The notes below the pieces were generated by a model. The model was not told where the DNA came from, made no database searches, and saw only the letters and a list, made by a program, of their open reading frames with translations. The position numbers were made by a program, and so were the translations under genes. Positions 17,224 to 25,343 of a DNA stretch of 64,000 bases are shown piece after piece. The stretch comes from Chryseobacterium glaciei. GTDB taxonomy: Bacteria > Bacteroidota > Bacteroidia > Flavobacteriales > Weeksellaceae. The stretch spans positions 1,746,501-1,810,500 of the forward strand of contig NZ_CP015199.1 of NCBI RefSeq assembly GCF_001648155.1, in the 5' to 3' direction. The first letter of the stretch is position 1, and every line of letters begins with the position of its first letter.

Positions 17224-17529
17224 ATGAAATTCTGGAGTATTATTGTTTTAACGTTTTTCCTGAACTTTACAGCGCTGCCGAGCATTGCTGCAGTTTTCGG
17301 TTGGGAATTACAGAGAACCAATATTATCATCAACGAAGAAGAACCCCACTCTCATCCCACCTCTTTTACTGTTTACGAAAAAACACTTCCAAAGACTTTA
17401 AATGTATTCGATTACGTAAAGTTTTTTGAGCCTGATCTTTCAGGCAGATCTTTTGTGCTGATAGATGATGACTTTCATCTGTCACCATTACTTACCATAT
17501 TTTCTCCACCTCCGGAAGCTAATTTTTAA
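17224..17529 (+). CDS. Small secreted or membrane protein of unknown function
   Basis: 101 residues. An N-terminal hydrophobic stretch of about 22 residues ends in ALPSIAA, which reads as a signal peptide or anchor. The rest is a short soluble segment with a His/Pro-rich patch (EEEPHSHPTS) and an acidic patch (LIDDDFHLS). No family was recognised. It starts 22 nt after the carbonic anhydrase stop and is read in the same direction as the SulP gene 134 nt later, so a role tied to carbonate transport or periplasmic metal binding is possible but unsupported by motif. Confidence 0.7.
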   Translation: MKFWSIIVLTFFLNFTALPSIAAVFGWELQRTNIIINEEEPHSHPTSFTVYEKTLPKTLNVFDYVKFFEPDLSGRSFVLIDDDFHLSPLLTIFSPPPEANF

Positions 17530-17663
17530 GTTTAGCTAGTTTTTTTAATAGTATTCATATCAATTTTTGGTATTGAATCGACACGTGCTTTAAAAATTAA
17601 ATTTCCAATCTTTATAACTGATCATTTCACAGCCGATCAGCTATATCACAGCATTTTCATATC

Positions 17664-19256
17664 ATGAAAAACACATCATTAATAGGAGGAATTAAGGAGA
17701 ATTTCCCTTCAGGACTCGTTGTATTTTTAGTTGCACTTCCGTTATGTTTAGGAATTGCATTAGCATCAGGAGCTCCACCCTTATCCGGCGTTATCGCAGG
17801 TATCGTAGGTGGTTTAGTAGTAGGAACGATGAGTAACTCGAATATTTCGGTTTCCGGTCCCGCTGCAGGTCTTACAGCCATTGTATTAACAGCAATTACA
17901 GATCTTGGCGCATTTGAACTTTTTCTTTGCGCAGGGATGATTGCAGGACTTATTCAGCTGATTTTAGGATTCGTAAGAGCAGGAAGTATTTCAAATTACT
18001 TTCCAAATAATGTAATTGAAGGAATGCTTGCCGCAATCGGGATCATCATTATTTTAAAACAGATTCCACATGCATTGGGATTTGATAAAGATTATGAAGG
18101 TCATGAATCAATCTTTGATAACGGACTCAACTTCGGTTACTTTACAGAACTTTTCGGAGCTATTCATCCGGGAGCTATTGTGGTAACATTAGTTTCCATC
18201 GGAATTCTTTTGGCTTGGGATAAAATTCCAACATTAAAAAGAATGAAAATGCTTCCCGGAGCTTTGGTTGCCGTAGTTGCAGGTATTTTACTGAACGAAT
18301 TTTTCAAAATGACAGGAAGTTCATTGGCGATTGTTCCTCAACATTTGGTTGTTTTGCCAATTCCACAGTCTCTTGATGATTTTAAAAATTTGATCATTAC
18401 GCCTGACCTTAACGGATTTACCAATCCAAAAGTATGGATCGTAGGCGCAACGATTGCTATTGTAGCTTCTATTGAAACCTTACTTTGTATCGAAGCATCC
18501 GACAGATTAGACCAACAAAGAAGAATTACAGACACCAACCTTGAACTAAAAGCTCAGGGAATCGGAAATCTGATAAGTTCATTCATTGGCGGACTTCCGA
18601 TGACTTCAGTTGTGGTAAGAAGTTCTGCGAATGCAAATGCGGGTGCGACATCAAAACTTTCAGCGATCATTCATGGAGTTCTTTTATTAATTTGTGTACT
18701 TACAATTCCAATGATTTTGAATTTAATTCCATTGGCTACGTTGGCTGCTGTGTTGCTTTTAGTTGGTTATAAATTAGCGAAACCGGCAACATTCAAGCAT
18801 TTCTGGCATTTAGGAAAGTTCCAGTTTATTCCTTTCGTTGCGACTGTTGTAGCTGTTGTTGCAACAGATCTATTAAAAGGTGTTGGAATTGGTTTGGCGA
18901 TCTCAGTTTTCTACATTTTACAGGGAAATATGAAGAGAGCTTACTATCTGAGCAGAGAAAAACTGAATGATGCAGATGGAATTAATATCAAATTAGCTGA
19001 GGAAGTTTCATTTTTAAATAAAGCAGCTATTAAAAAGACTTTAAGAAATATTAAACCTAATTCTACGGTAATCATCGATGCCCGAGGAACTTCATACATT
19101 GCGACAGATGTATTGGAAATGATTCAGGATTTCGCGAATATCAGGGCGAAAGAAGAAGATATCAATGTAGAACTTTTAGGCTTTAAAACTTCTTACAAAG
19201 ATTATGAGACCGATGAGGATTCTCATATTATAATTACACACAGAAGAGCAATGTAA
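17664..19256 (+). CDS. SulP family anion transporter, likely bicarbonate importer
   Basis: 530 residues with 11-14 predicted membrane segments and the SulP hallmark SVSGPAAGLTAIVLTAI at about 58-74. The later block GNLISSFIGGLPMTSVVVRS is also typical. The C-terminal ~90 residues (from IKLAEEVSFLNKAAI) form a STAS domain, slightly shorter than in plant sulfate transporters. SulP proteins move sulfate, bicarbonate or C4-dicarboxylates. Carbonic anhydrase genes on both sides favour bicarbonate, as in cyanobacterial BicA and in SulP-carbonic anhydrase fusions known from other bacteria. An inverted repeat CTGATC...GATCAG at 17618-17640 lies just upstream and may be regulatory. Confidence 0.9.
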   Translation: MKNTSLIGGIKENFPSGLVVFLVALPLCLGIALASGAPPLSGVIAGIVGGLVVGTMSNSNISVSGPAAGLTAIVLTAITDLGAFELFLCAGMIAGLIQLILGFVRAGSISNYFPNNVIEGMLAAIGIIIILKQIPHALGFDKDYEGHESIFDNGLNFGYFTELFGAIHPGAIVVTLVSIGILLAWDKIPTLKRMKMLPGALVAVVAGILLNEFFKMTGSSLAIVPQHLVVLPIPQSLDDFKNLIITPDLNGFTNPKVWIVGATIAIVASIETLLCIEASDRLDQQRRITDTNLELKAQGIGNLISSFIGGLPMTSVVVRSSANANAGATSKLSAIIHGVLLLICVLTIPMILNLIPLATLAAVLLLVGYKLAKPATFKHFWHLGKFQFIPFVATVVAVVATDLLKGVGIGLAISVFYILQGNMKRAYYLSREKLNDADGINIKLAEEVSFLNKAAIKKTLRNIKPNSTVIIDARGTSYIATDVLEMIQDFANIRAKEEDINVELLGFKTSYKDYETDEDSHIIITHRRAM

Positions 19257-19316
19257 GCTCATTTATAAACAAATATTTTTTTTAACTTTAAAATAAAATT
19301 CAAATAAACATATCAT

Positions 19317-19952
19317 ATGAAAGCACATACATCCGAAACTCAGTCAACCATTACTCCTGAAAAAGCGTTAAATTTTCTAAAAGAAGGAAACCAAAGATTT
19401 GTAAATAATCTGAAGGCAAACAGAGATCTTTTGGAGCAGGTAAATGCTACGCGTGAAGGACAGTGGCCTTTTGCAGTGGTTTTAAGCTGTATTGACAGCC
19501 GTACTTCTGCGGAACTTATCTTCGATCAAGGACTGGGAGATGTTTTCAGTATTAGAATTGCAGGTAATTTTGTGAATCAGGATATTTTAGGTTCAATGGA
19601 ATTTGGCTGTAATGTTGCAGGTTCTAAGCTTGTTGTAGTTTTAGGTCATACAAAATGTGGCGCTTTGAAAGGCGGTCTGGATGCAGCACAAATTGAAGGA
19701 TTGGGAATGGATAACTTGAATCATTTAATTAATCATTTCGATCCGATCATCAATGAAATCATCGAAGAAGGAGAAGAACGTTCATCAAAAAACAGTGCTC
19801 TTTTGGAAAGATTGAATCAGCAAAATGTAAAAAGCGCAATTGAAGATATCCGTAAGCAAAGTTCAACCCTTACAAGACTTGAGGAAGAAGGTAAAATCAA
19901 AATAGTTGGAGCGAACTATGATGTTGAAACCGGAGTTGTAAATTGGTTGTAG
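19317..19952 (+). CDS. Second beta-class carbonic anhydrase
   Basis: 211 residues with zinc-site residues Cys58, Asp60, Arg62 (SCIDSRTSAE), His111 and Cys114 (LGHTKCGALKGG). An N-terminal stretch (ITPEKALNFLKEGNQRFVNN) is that of the SulP-associated or cyanobacterial-type beta enzymes and differs from the first enzyme, so the two genes are not a recent duplication. There is no obvious signal peptide, so it should act in the cytoplasm, probably together with the SulP protein 60 nt upstream. Confidence 0.94.
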   Translation: MKAHTSETQSTITPEKALNFLKEGNQRFVNNLKANRDLLEQVNATREGQWPFAVVLSCIDSRTSAELIFDQGLGDVFSIRIAGNFVNQDILGSMEFGCNVAGSKLVVVLGHTKCGALKGGLDAAQIEGLGMDNLNHLINHFDPIINEIIEEGEERSSKNSALLERLNQQNVKSAIEDIRKQSSTLTRLEEEGKIKIVGANYDVETGVVNWL

Positions 19953-20003
19953 GACATTTAGCCACAATTATATAGTTAGTTAATTTTTAGATTATATTTT
20001 GAA

Positions 20004-20037
20004 AAAGACCACCGATGTTTTTCGGTGGTCTTTTATT
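20004..20037 (+). terminator. Terminator between carbonic anhydrase and pth
   Basis: Twelve-base arms AAAGACCACCGA (20004-20015) and TCGGTGGTCTTT (20022-20033) with a six-base loop, then T. The A run on the left side means it could also act on leftward transcripts. Confidence 0.92.
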
Positions 20038-20143
20038 ATTTTGAGTGAATATCTTAATTTTATTCCTGCAGATTTACACAGATGATTGTGCTTATTGGGA
20101 ATTTATGTTTTGGCTAAAGCTGATTTTGATAGATGATATTTTT

Positions 20144-20163
20144 AAACGGGCTAAAGCCCGTTT
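20144..20163. repeat. Perfect inverted repeat AAACGGGC-TAAA-GCCCGTTT
   Basis: Eight-base arms around the loop TAAA, just downstream of pth (which ends at 20194 on the minus strand). In the leftward direction no long T run follows, so it is not a clear terminator. A partial copy of the core (GGCTAAAGC) lies at about 20112. The sequence looks like a dispersed intergenic hairpin element. Confidence 0.6.
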
Positions 20164-20193
20164 CTATTGATGCCCCCGTTCCTAACAAGAAAA

Positions 20194-20757
20194 TTACTTT
20201 CCGTTAAAAGCAGACATTGTATTATTAATTCCGGCAAAAACGAATGATAGACAAGCTTTAGAGAATTTTTCGATTCTTTCGGGCAGTTTTTCGGCTTCTT
20301 CTTCGTTCCATGTTCCGAGAACGTAGTCGACTTGTCTTCCTTCTGAAAACTCAGCAGAGATCCCAAAACGAAGTCTTGCGTAATTTTGTGTCTGTAGGAC
20401 TTCATTAATATTTTTAAGTCCGTTATGACCTGCATCTGAGCCTTTCATCTTCATTCTCAACATTCCAAAAGGCAACACAAGATCATCGGTAACAATCATT
20501 ACATTTTCTAAAGGAATATTTTCTTTCTGCATCCAAAATTTCACAGCATTTCCGGAAAGGTTCATGTAAGTATCAGGCTTTAAAACCAATACTTTTCTGC
20601 CTTTATATTTGCCTTCTGCCATCCATCCGAAGTTGGTGGTGTTGAATGATGCTTCCAGTGTTTCGGCTATTTTTTCGGCTACTTTAAATCCTATATTGTG
20701 ACGTGTATTTTCATATTCAGGGCCTTTATTTCCAAGACCAACGATTAAATATTTCAT
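20194..20757 (-). CDS. pth: Peptidyl-tRNA hydrolase
   Basis: 187 residues. KYLIVGLGNKGPEYENTRHN contains the catalytic pair Asn10 and His20, and VTDDLVLPFG and GSDAGHNGLKNI supply the remaining conserved Asp and Asn. It releases peptides from peptidyl-tRNA lost from ribosomes, an essential housekeeping function. It is transcribed alone from a -7 box (TAATTTTG, minus strand) 14 nt before the ATG. Confidence 0.97.
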   Translation of the reverse strand: MKYLIVGLGNKGPEYENTRHNIGFKVAEKIAETLEASFNTTNFGWMAEGKYKGRKVLVLKPDTYMNLSGNAVKFWMQKENIPLENVMIVTDDLVLPFGMLRMKMKGSDAGHNGLKNINEVLQTQNYARLRFGISAEFSEGRQVDYVLGTWNEEEAEKLPERIEKFSKACLSFVFAGINNTMSAFNGK

Positions 20758-20771
20758 TGAGAAATTTTTTG

Positions 20772-20779
20772 CAAAATTA
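20772..20779 (-). promoter_or_regulatory. -7 box of pth
   Basis: TAATTTTG on the minus strand, fitting TAnnTTTG, 14 nt before the pth start codon. Confidence 0.5.
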
Positions 20780-20786
20780 AGAGATA

Positions 20787-20823
20787 AAAAATAAAAAACT
20801 CAATCCGGTGAAGAATTGAGTTT
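20787..20823 (-). terminator. Terminator after the leftward lipoprotein gene
   Basis: Arms AAACTCAAT (20796-20804) and ATTGAGTTT (20815-20823) around a ten-base loop; read leftward it is followed by a T-rich run to about 20787. It separates the lipoprotein gene from pth. Confidence 0.85.
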
Positions 20824-20847
20824 AAATATTATTAAAAAAATTATTTC

Positions 20848-21786
20848 TTATAAAGGTTTATAAATAAAATTGATCCCAAATCCTTTCTTAACATAAGTCT
20901 GCGGATCGTAGTTGTAATCTGTAGAGAATACTGTTGGAGCCGGAATTGGCAACGAAAGATCTGTTACCGAAATTCTTTTAGGACTGTTTGGAGAAAGCAT
21001 TAAACTTCTTATATCCTTGTAATTAGTCGAAATAAGTGCAGACACTTTATAAGCAACAGGTAATAATGTATAAGCGCTTATCTGAGTATCATAGTTTGAA
21101 TATGCATAACCCAGTTTTTGAGTTGGTGCTCCATATACTATTCCTGTTGTTCCTGTCATTGGACCATAATATTTTACGGCTTTAGAGATATTATCTCCTA
21201 CATATTCGTACCCTACTTTTGTATATTTCGTATAAGCAAAAGGAGTTCCTGAAACATCATCACCATTTCTCATAATGATAGAATCAAGCTTAGCTGTTGA
21301 TCCATTATATTTTAAGGTAAAAATACTTTTCGTTTTCTTGAAAAGAGCTTTTATTCCTAAAACTGCAGGAGGAATCGGAGCATCTCTTCTGTAAATAGAA
21401 CGATTTTCTGAGATAGACTCTAATCTTCCCGTGTTACCATACGTAAACAACTGAGAAAATGAGATACTGTCTTTCTCAAGTTTTCCATTTCCATCCATAT
21501 CAAGGAAACCACGGAAATTGATCGTACTTACCTTATCACCACTGAACATTACATCTGTAATAGATGCGCTATCTGTAATTACTTTAGATAAAAGCAATCC
21601 GTTATAATGATATTCGGCAATCGTATCGGCATCTGTAATTTCTCGGTACAATGCTCTCGGGCCTATTAAGCCACTATTGTTATTTATATCTACTAATGGA
21701 TCTCCATTTTCATCCAACATATCTTTACAAGAATGTATTGCAGTAAAACCTGCCAATAGTAAAACAAAATAGAAAAGTCGTTTCAT
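20848..21786 (-). CDS. Lipoprotein of unknown function (paralogue of the next gene)
   Basis: 312 residues. A lipoprotein signal peptide ends in AIHSC, placing the acylated Cys at about residue 20. The mature part is beta-strand rich, with YD-repeat-like phrases such as FTYGNTGRLESISENRS and VGYEYVGDNISKAVKYYG, resembling DUF4595-type Bacteroidota lipoproteins. GPRALYREI near residue 43 matches GPRILSKII in the neighbouring lipoprotein, and the two share overall order. Location in the inner or outer membrane is likely; no enzymatic motif was seen. It has its own promoter and terminator. Confidence 0.82.
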   Translation of the reverse strand: MKRLFYFVLLLAGFTAIHSCKDMLDENGDPLVDINNNSGLIGPRALYREITDADTIAEYHYNGLLLSKVITDSASITDVMFSGDKVSTINFRGFLDMDGNGKLEKDSISFSQLFTYGNTGRLESISENRSIYRRDAPIPPAVLGIKALFKKTKSIFTLKYNGSTAKLDSIIMRNGDDVSGTPFAYTKYTKVGYEYVGDNISKAVKYYGPMTGTTGIVYGAPTQKLGYAYSNYDTQISAYTLLPVAYKVSALISTNYKDIRSLMLSPNSPKRISVTDLSLPIPAPTVFSTDYNYDPQTYVKKGFGINFIYKPL

Positions 21787-21812
21787 TCCTTAAGGGGGAT
21801 TATTTATTTTCC

Positions 21813-21820
21813 CAAAAATA
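21813..21820 (-). promoter_or_regulatory. -7 box of the lipoprotein gene at 20848
   Basis: TATTTTTG on the minus strand, 26 nt before the ATG at 21786; a purine-rich AAGGA lies directly before the start. Confidence 0.55.
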
Positions 21821-21888
21821 TAATTTTTTTTTGAATAAAAAGCATATATCTCCCTACATTATAATAAAACTAATAATTTATACCGTTC

Positions 21889-22770
21889 TTATAACGCTTT
21901 ATAAACATAACTGGCTGAGTTAGTCTGATCTGAAATAGGATAATTCTGAGTATCATACTGATACGTTAAATTAACCGAAATTGCAGGCGCAGGCGCAGGA
22001 TATGCAAAATTAAGGTTCCCAACGTTGTTTGCAGATAAATTATAGAAATTAGCAGGATGTATCAAGCTATACATCAAGAAAAATGTTTTAGGAAGCGTTG
22101 TATAAGGATTAATCTTCGAATCATAATTCGTAAAATTGAACGTAGTTGCCAATGAAGAACCCGCCTGCGGATTTCCGCTACTGTCCGTTACTCCCATTAC
22201 AGAAACTACTTTTGTGATGTTATCACCAGAATAGGTTAATGTATTTTCCGTAAAATGAGTATAAGTAGGCGTCACCGTTCCTATTTTTTTCTTCTCCATG
22301 ATCTTTGTGATCTTTCCTGCAGAATCATAAGTGTAGAAATAATCACTGTTTCCTATAATTGTAGATCCCGTTAGCATATTAGATGTAGTTCCGGAAATTC
22401 TTCCGTTCACGTCATAGGTAATATTAAATTCATAGCCTGGACTATTACTTGCCGTACCTACAAACTTCACTTTAGACATTTTTGTTCCAGTGTATGTTGG
22501 TGTACCCGTAAAGAAAGAATTTGGAGCACTTGCATCTGTAAATATACCTTTTTCCAGAACTCCAGCTGTTGTAATAAATTCCTGTTGGGTATTACCTCCA
22601 CTAATGATTTTACTTAAAATTCTTGGCCCTGTAATCGTTGGTGTTCCACCGTTATTGTTTGTGTTGGTTGTTTTATTTTGATTGATGGGATCATCTGTTG
22701 TGTTGTCACAAGACACCAGAAATCCGAAAGCAAGCCCTAGAAGAGCTTTAAAAAGAAAGTTTTTACTCAT
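21889..22770 (-). CDS. Lipoprotein of unknown function (DUF4595-like)
   Basis: 293 residues from the ATG at 22770. An upstream GTG at 22833 in the same frame is rejected because the -7 box at 22792-22799 would lie inside the coding sequence and because the ATG gives a normal lipoprotein signal (MSKNFLFKALLGLAF...LVSC). The Thr/Asn-rich segment after the Cys is a typical surface linker. The rest contains repeated beta-strand phrases (ITYDVNGRISGTTSN, YFYTYDSAGKITKIMEKK) like those of the downstream paralogue. Function unknown. Confidence 0.82.
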   Translation of the reverse strand: MSKNFLFKALLGLAFGFLVSCDNTTDDPINQNKTTNTNNNGGTPTITGPRILSKIISGGNTQQEFITTAGVLEKGIFTDASAPNSFFTGTPTYTGTKMSKVKFVGTASNSPGYEFNITYDVNGRISGTTSNMLTGSTIIGNSDYFYTYDSAGKITKIMEKKKIGTVTPTYTHFTENTLTYSGDNITKVVSVMGVTDSSGNPQAGSSLATTFNFTNYDSKINPYTTLPKTFFLMYSLIHPANFYNLSANNVGNLNFAYPAPAPAISVNLTYQYDTQNYPISDQTNSASYVYKAL

Positions 22771-22791
22771 GGTTAATGATTTTAATGAGCC

Positions 22792-22799
22792 CAAATATA
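22792..22799 (-). promoter_or_regulatory. -7 box of the lipoprotein gene at 21889
   Basis: TATATTTG on the minus strand, 21 nt before the ATG at 22770. Its position decides the start codon of that gene. Confidence 0.6.
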
Positions 22800-22918
22800 A
22801 TTTATTTTCATAAAATAATAGACTAAAAATCACATATTCATAAAAGTTATTATTTAAACCAAAAAAAAATCTAAAAACTTGCGCCTTTAGATTTACAATT
22901 ACTATTTATTCTGAAAAA

Positions 22919-23677
22919 TTAAAACGGCTGCAATACTGATGTTGTTAATACAGATAGTGACATATCTGAATTTAAAAATTCTGTATTAACGGCTCTTCCG
23001 ATTCCTAACGTTCCACCATTTAAATTTCTTTTTGTGCAGGCAGCTTTTACGGTGTACCCATTTTTTATATCAATATTGGTAAGCGTTGCATTAAGGTTAA
23101 AGATTTTATTGGTACCATCTGCTCCTAAAATGACGTCTGTTCTTACTGCTTTCAATTTGTTATCAACAAAAATTCCACAGGCAAAACTTATTGACGCATT
23201 AGCGTTAGTCGTATTAGCATTAACGGTTTTTTGAGCAGTAGTCTGGAATGTAAATGTTACTTTATTCGTTGTATTGGTAACGGAAAAAGTGGTCACGGTT
23301 CCTGTTAAGACCGTCCAGTTTGCAGTAATATCCATATTTTCTGGATAAGGACTTATAGCTCCGTTATTTCCAGTGAATCCTACCCCAATCTTATCAAAAG
23401 TGGAGTTCATAGAAAAAAGAGACATACTCCCCATTCCGTCGGCTACTTTTACATTTTTCCAATCGTTGACATTTAAGCTAGCATTATTGTGAAATATAGT
23501 TCCTTTTGCTCCTGCAGTTCCTTTCGTTGCAGATGAAGCTCCGATTCTTATTTCTTTTCCCACATTCAGATCACCATTTACATCCAGAGTATTAACTGGT
23601 GTAGGTGTATTGATGCCAACTTGAGCATTGGAAAATATTGCGAGGAAAAATAAGTTTATTAATAATAGTTTTTTCAT
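22919..23677 (-). CDS. QVG-type secreted protein, last of three paralogues
   Basis: 252 residues. The signal peptide ends before QVGINTPTPVNTLDVNGDLN, a mature N-terminus common to many secreted Flavobacteriia proteins and similar to the head of phage tail-fibre-like proteins. A segment with ASFACGIF-like text (ISFACGIFVDNKLKAVRTD) is shared with both upstream genes. No T9SS sorting domain is visible at the C-terminus. The gene starts 3 nt after the preceding one. The common C-terminal half (~130 residues) is probably a beta-sandwich; function unknown. Confidence 0.8.
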   Translation of the reverse strand: MKKLLLINLFFLAIFSNAQVGINTPTPVNTLDVNGDLNVGKEIRIGASSATKGTAGAKGTIFHNNASLNVNDWKNVKVADGMGSMSLFSMNSTFDKIGVGFTGNNGAISPYPENMDITANWTVLTGTVTTFSVTNTTNKVTFTFQTTAQKTVNANTTNANASISFACGIFVDNKLKAVRTDVILGADGTNKIFNLNATLTNIDIKNGYTVKAACTKRNLNGGTLGIGRAVNTEFLNSDMSLSVLTTSVLQPF

Positions 23678-23680
23678 GAT

Positions 23681-24496
23681 TTAGTTTGTTATCGCATTAA
23701 ATACCTGTGGAACCTCATAAACATCAACTTTAAATGACGATTGAGAGATGAAAGAATCAATATTATTAGAAACACTGGTTCCTATACCTAATGTTATGCC
23801 CGCAGGTACGTTATAGGATTTTAGTCTTGAGCAAGCTACACCCACTGAATGTGCTCCTTTTGTAAGGTTTTGAGCAAGACCGATCTGGTTATGGGTAAGG
23901 AAAGGATTTGTTGAGTTAACTGCTTTCAGGTTTCCTTGTCTTAGATTGACTAATTTATCATCAACAAAAATTCCGCATGCATAATCAATTGATGTATCTG
24001 TAGTTCCTACAGTTGCAAAGTTGGCCTGAATTACCGTTTCAAACTGGAAGTAAGTTTTACTTTCCGTACTGTATACATTAAATGTCTGAGATAATCCCGG
24101 AATCTTTTTGAACTGACTGAAATTACTAATGTTACTGTTTTTCGTAAAAGAAGCAGATCTTGATGCAATCGTAGGTTCTTCTGAAGAGGTGAAGGTTGTA
24201 CCCACCCTATCAGAAAAAGAGTTATTATAAATTAAATAAAATTTATTTGTTTCATAATCAGGAATACGAAGAGACTTCCATGTAGGTGCAAGTCCTGCAC
24301 CCTGTGAAACCAAGAGTTGATCATCTCTTCCTTCTGAAAGCTTACTGTCTGCAGCATTCAGAACGACTAATTTACCTCTAAGGTTAATGTTTCCATTGAC
24401 ATCTAAAATTGCTTTCGGTGTAGGAGTAGCTACTCCCACTTGAGCAGAAAGAGATAACCCTATTGTTGAGAATAGGATAAATAATATATTTTTCAT
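23681..24496 (-). CDS. QVG-type secreted protein, middle of three paralogues
   Basis: 271 residues. The signal peptide precedes QVGVATPTPKAILDVNGNIN. Shared features with the flanking genes are the LLVSQGAGLAPTWKSL phrase, the DYACGIFVDDKLVNLRQG block and a closing TLGIGTSVSNN segment. It begins 3 nt after the upstream gene and ends 3 nt before the next, so all three are made from one mRNA. Function unknown. Confidence 0.8.
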   Translation of the reverse strand: MKNILFILFSTIGLSLSAQVGVATPTPKAILDVNGNINLRGKLVVLNAADSKLSEGRDDQLLVSQGAGLAPTWKSLRIPDYETNKFYLIYNNSFSDRVGTTFTSSEEPTIASRSASFTKNSNISNFSQFKKIPGLSQTFNVYSTESKTYFQFETVIQANFATVGTTDTSIDYACGIFVDDKLVNLRQGNLKAVNSTNPFLTHNQIGLAQNLTKGAHSVGVACSRLKSYNVPAGITLGIGTSVSNNIDSFISQSSFKVDVYEVPQVFNAITN

Positions 24497-24499
24497 TGA

Positions 24500-25324
24500 T
24501 TAGTTTACTTTGTAGGTTATAAATTCGATAAGATCTATTTTAAATGCAGATTCTAAAGTAAATGCATTAGAAAGATTACTGTTGCTTGCCACACTTCGCC
24601 CAATAGCAAACTGAGCATTTAAGTTTGATGCATTAATTTTCCTGCATGCAACCTCAACCTTGTGTACACCTACCGGAACGTCTGGTTCCGTATAATTCAA
24701 TGTAAAAATATAATCCTGGATACCATTTTTTTCAGAATTATTGTTGGAAGAAATTTTGTCCGGACGTATCGCTACAAGCTTACTGTTTCTGAAAATTCCG
24801 CAAGTAAAGCTTACATTCTGAGATGCATCTGCTACTGAAGATTTCATTTCAACCCCGGTCTGGAATTGATACGTAAGTCTGTTTAGCCCGTTTTTAATCG
24901 TAAAATTATTCTCAAGGCCGGTAATTTTAACCCATTTTCCTTTACTAGAATCAGTGATATCATCACCAACACTGTTTTTATAAACACTGTCTCCCAAGAC
25001 TCCGTTAGAAAGAATAGTAATACCTGCTTGATCCGATGACAAATACGAATTGGTTAATTTGTACTGCCCTTCCTCCATAAAGGAGACATTATTCAATGAT
25101 TTCCATTGAGGAGAGATCCCATCTCCCTGAGAAACCAAAACTTGGCCATTTACCCCGGCATTCCCGACCTGGGTTGAAGTACCTGCCATTCTAAGTTCTT
25201 TTCTTAAGGTGGTTTTCCCGTTGACATCGAGAGTTGCTTGGGGAGTACTAATCCCAACGCCCACCTGTGCGTGAGTATAGACTGACAATAGTCCGACTAC
25301 GCATAAATACATATTTTTTTTCAT
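24500..25324 (-). CDS. QVG-type secreted protein, first of three paralogues
   Basis: 274 residues from the ATG at 25324. A longer in-frame start at 25372 is rejected because the -7 box TACCTTTG at 25336-25343 would then be inside the gene, and the shorter form starts with a normal signal peptide (MKKNMYLCVVGLLSVYTHA). The mature N-terminus is QVGVGISTPQATLDVNGKTT; GQVLVSQGDGISPQWKSL and VSFTCGIFRNSKLVAIRPD are shared with the two downstream genes. The set may form a hetero-oligomeric surface structure, which is a guess from tandem paralogy. Confidence 0.8.
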   Translation of the reverse strand: MKKNMYLCVVGLLSVYTHAQVGVGISTPQATLDVNGKTTLRKELRMAGTSTQVGNAGVNGQVLVSQGDGISPQWKSLNNVSFMEEGQYKLTNSYLSSDQAGITILSNGVLGDSVYKNSVGDDITDSSKGKWVKITGLENNFTIKNGLNRLTYQFQTGVEMKSSVADASQNVSFTCGIFRNSKLVAIRPDKISSNNNSEKNGIQDYIFTLNYTEPDVPVGVHKVEVACRKINASNLNAQFAIGRSVASNSNLSNAFTLESAFKIDLIEFITYKVN

Positions 25325-25335
25325 AATAAGGACTG

Positions 25336-25343
25336 CAAAGGTA
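25336..25343 (-). promoter_or_regulatory. -7 box of the three-gene QVG operon
   Basis: TACCTTTG on the minus strand, 11 nt before the ATG at 25324. It supports the shorter start of the first gene. Confidence 0.6.

Noticed and set aside
16533..19952. Autotrophic CO2-concentrating mechanism
   Set aside because: No RuBisCO, carboxysome or other fixation gene is present; a heterotrophic bicarbonate supply role is sufficient.
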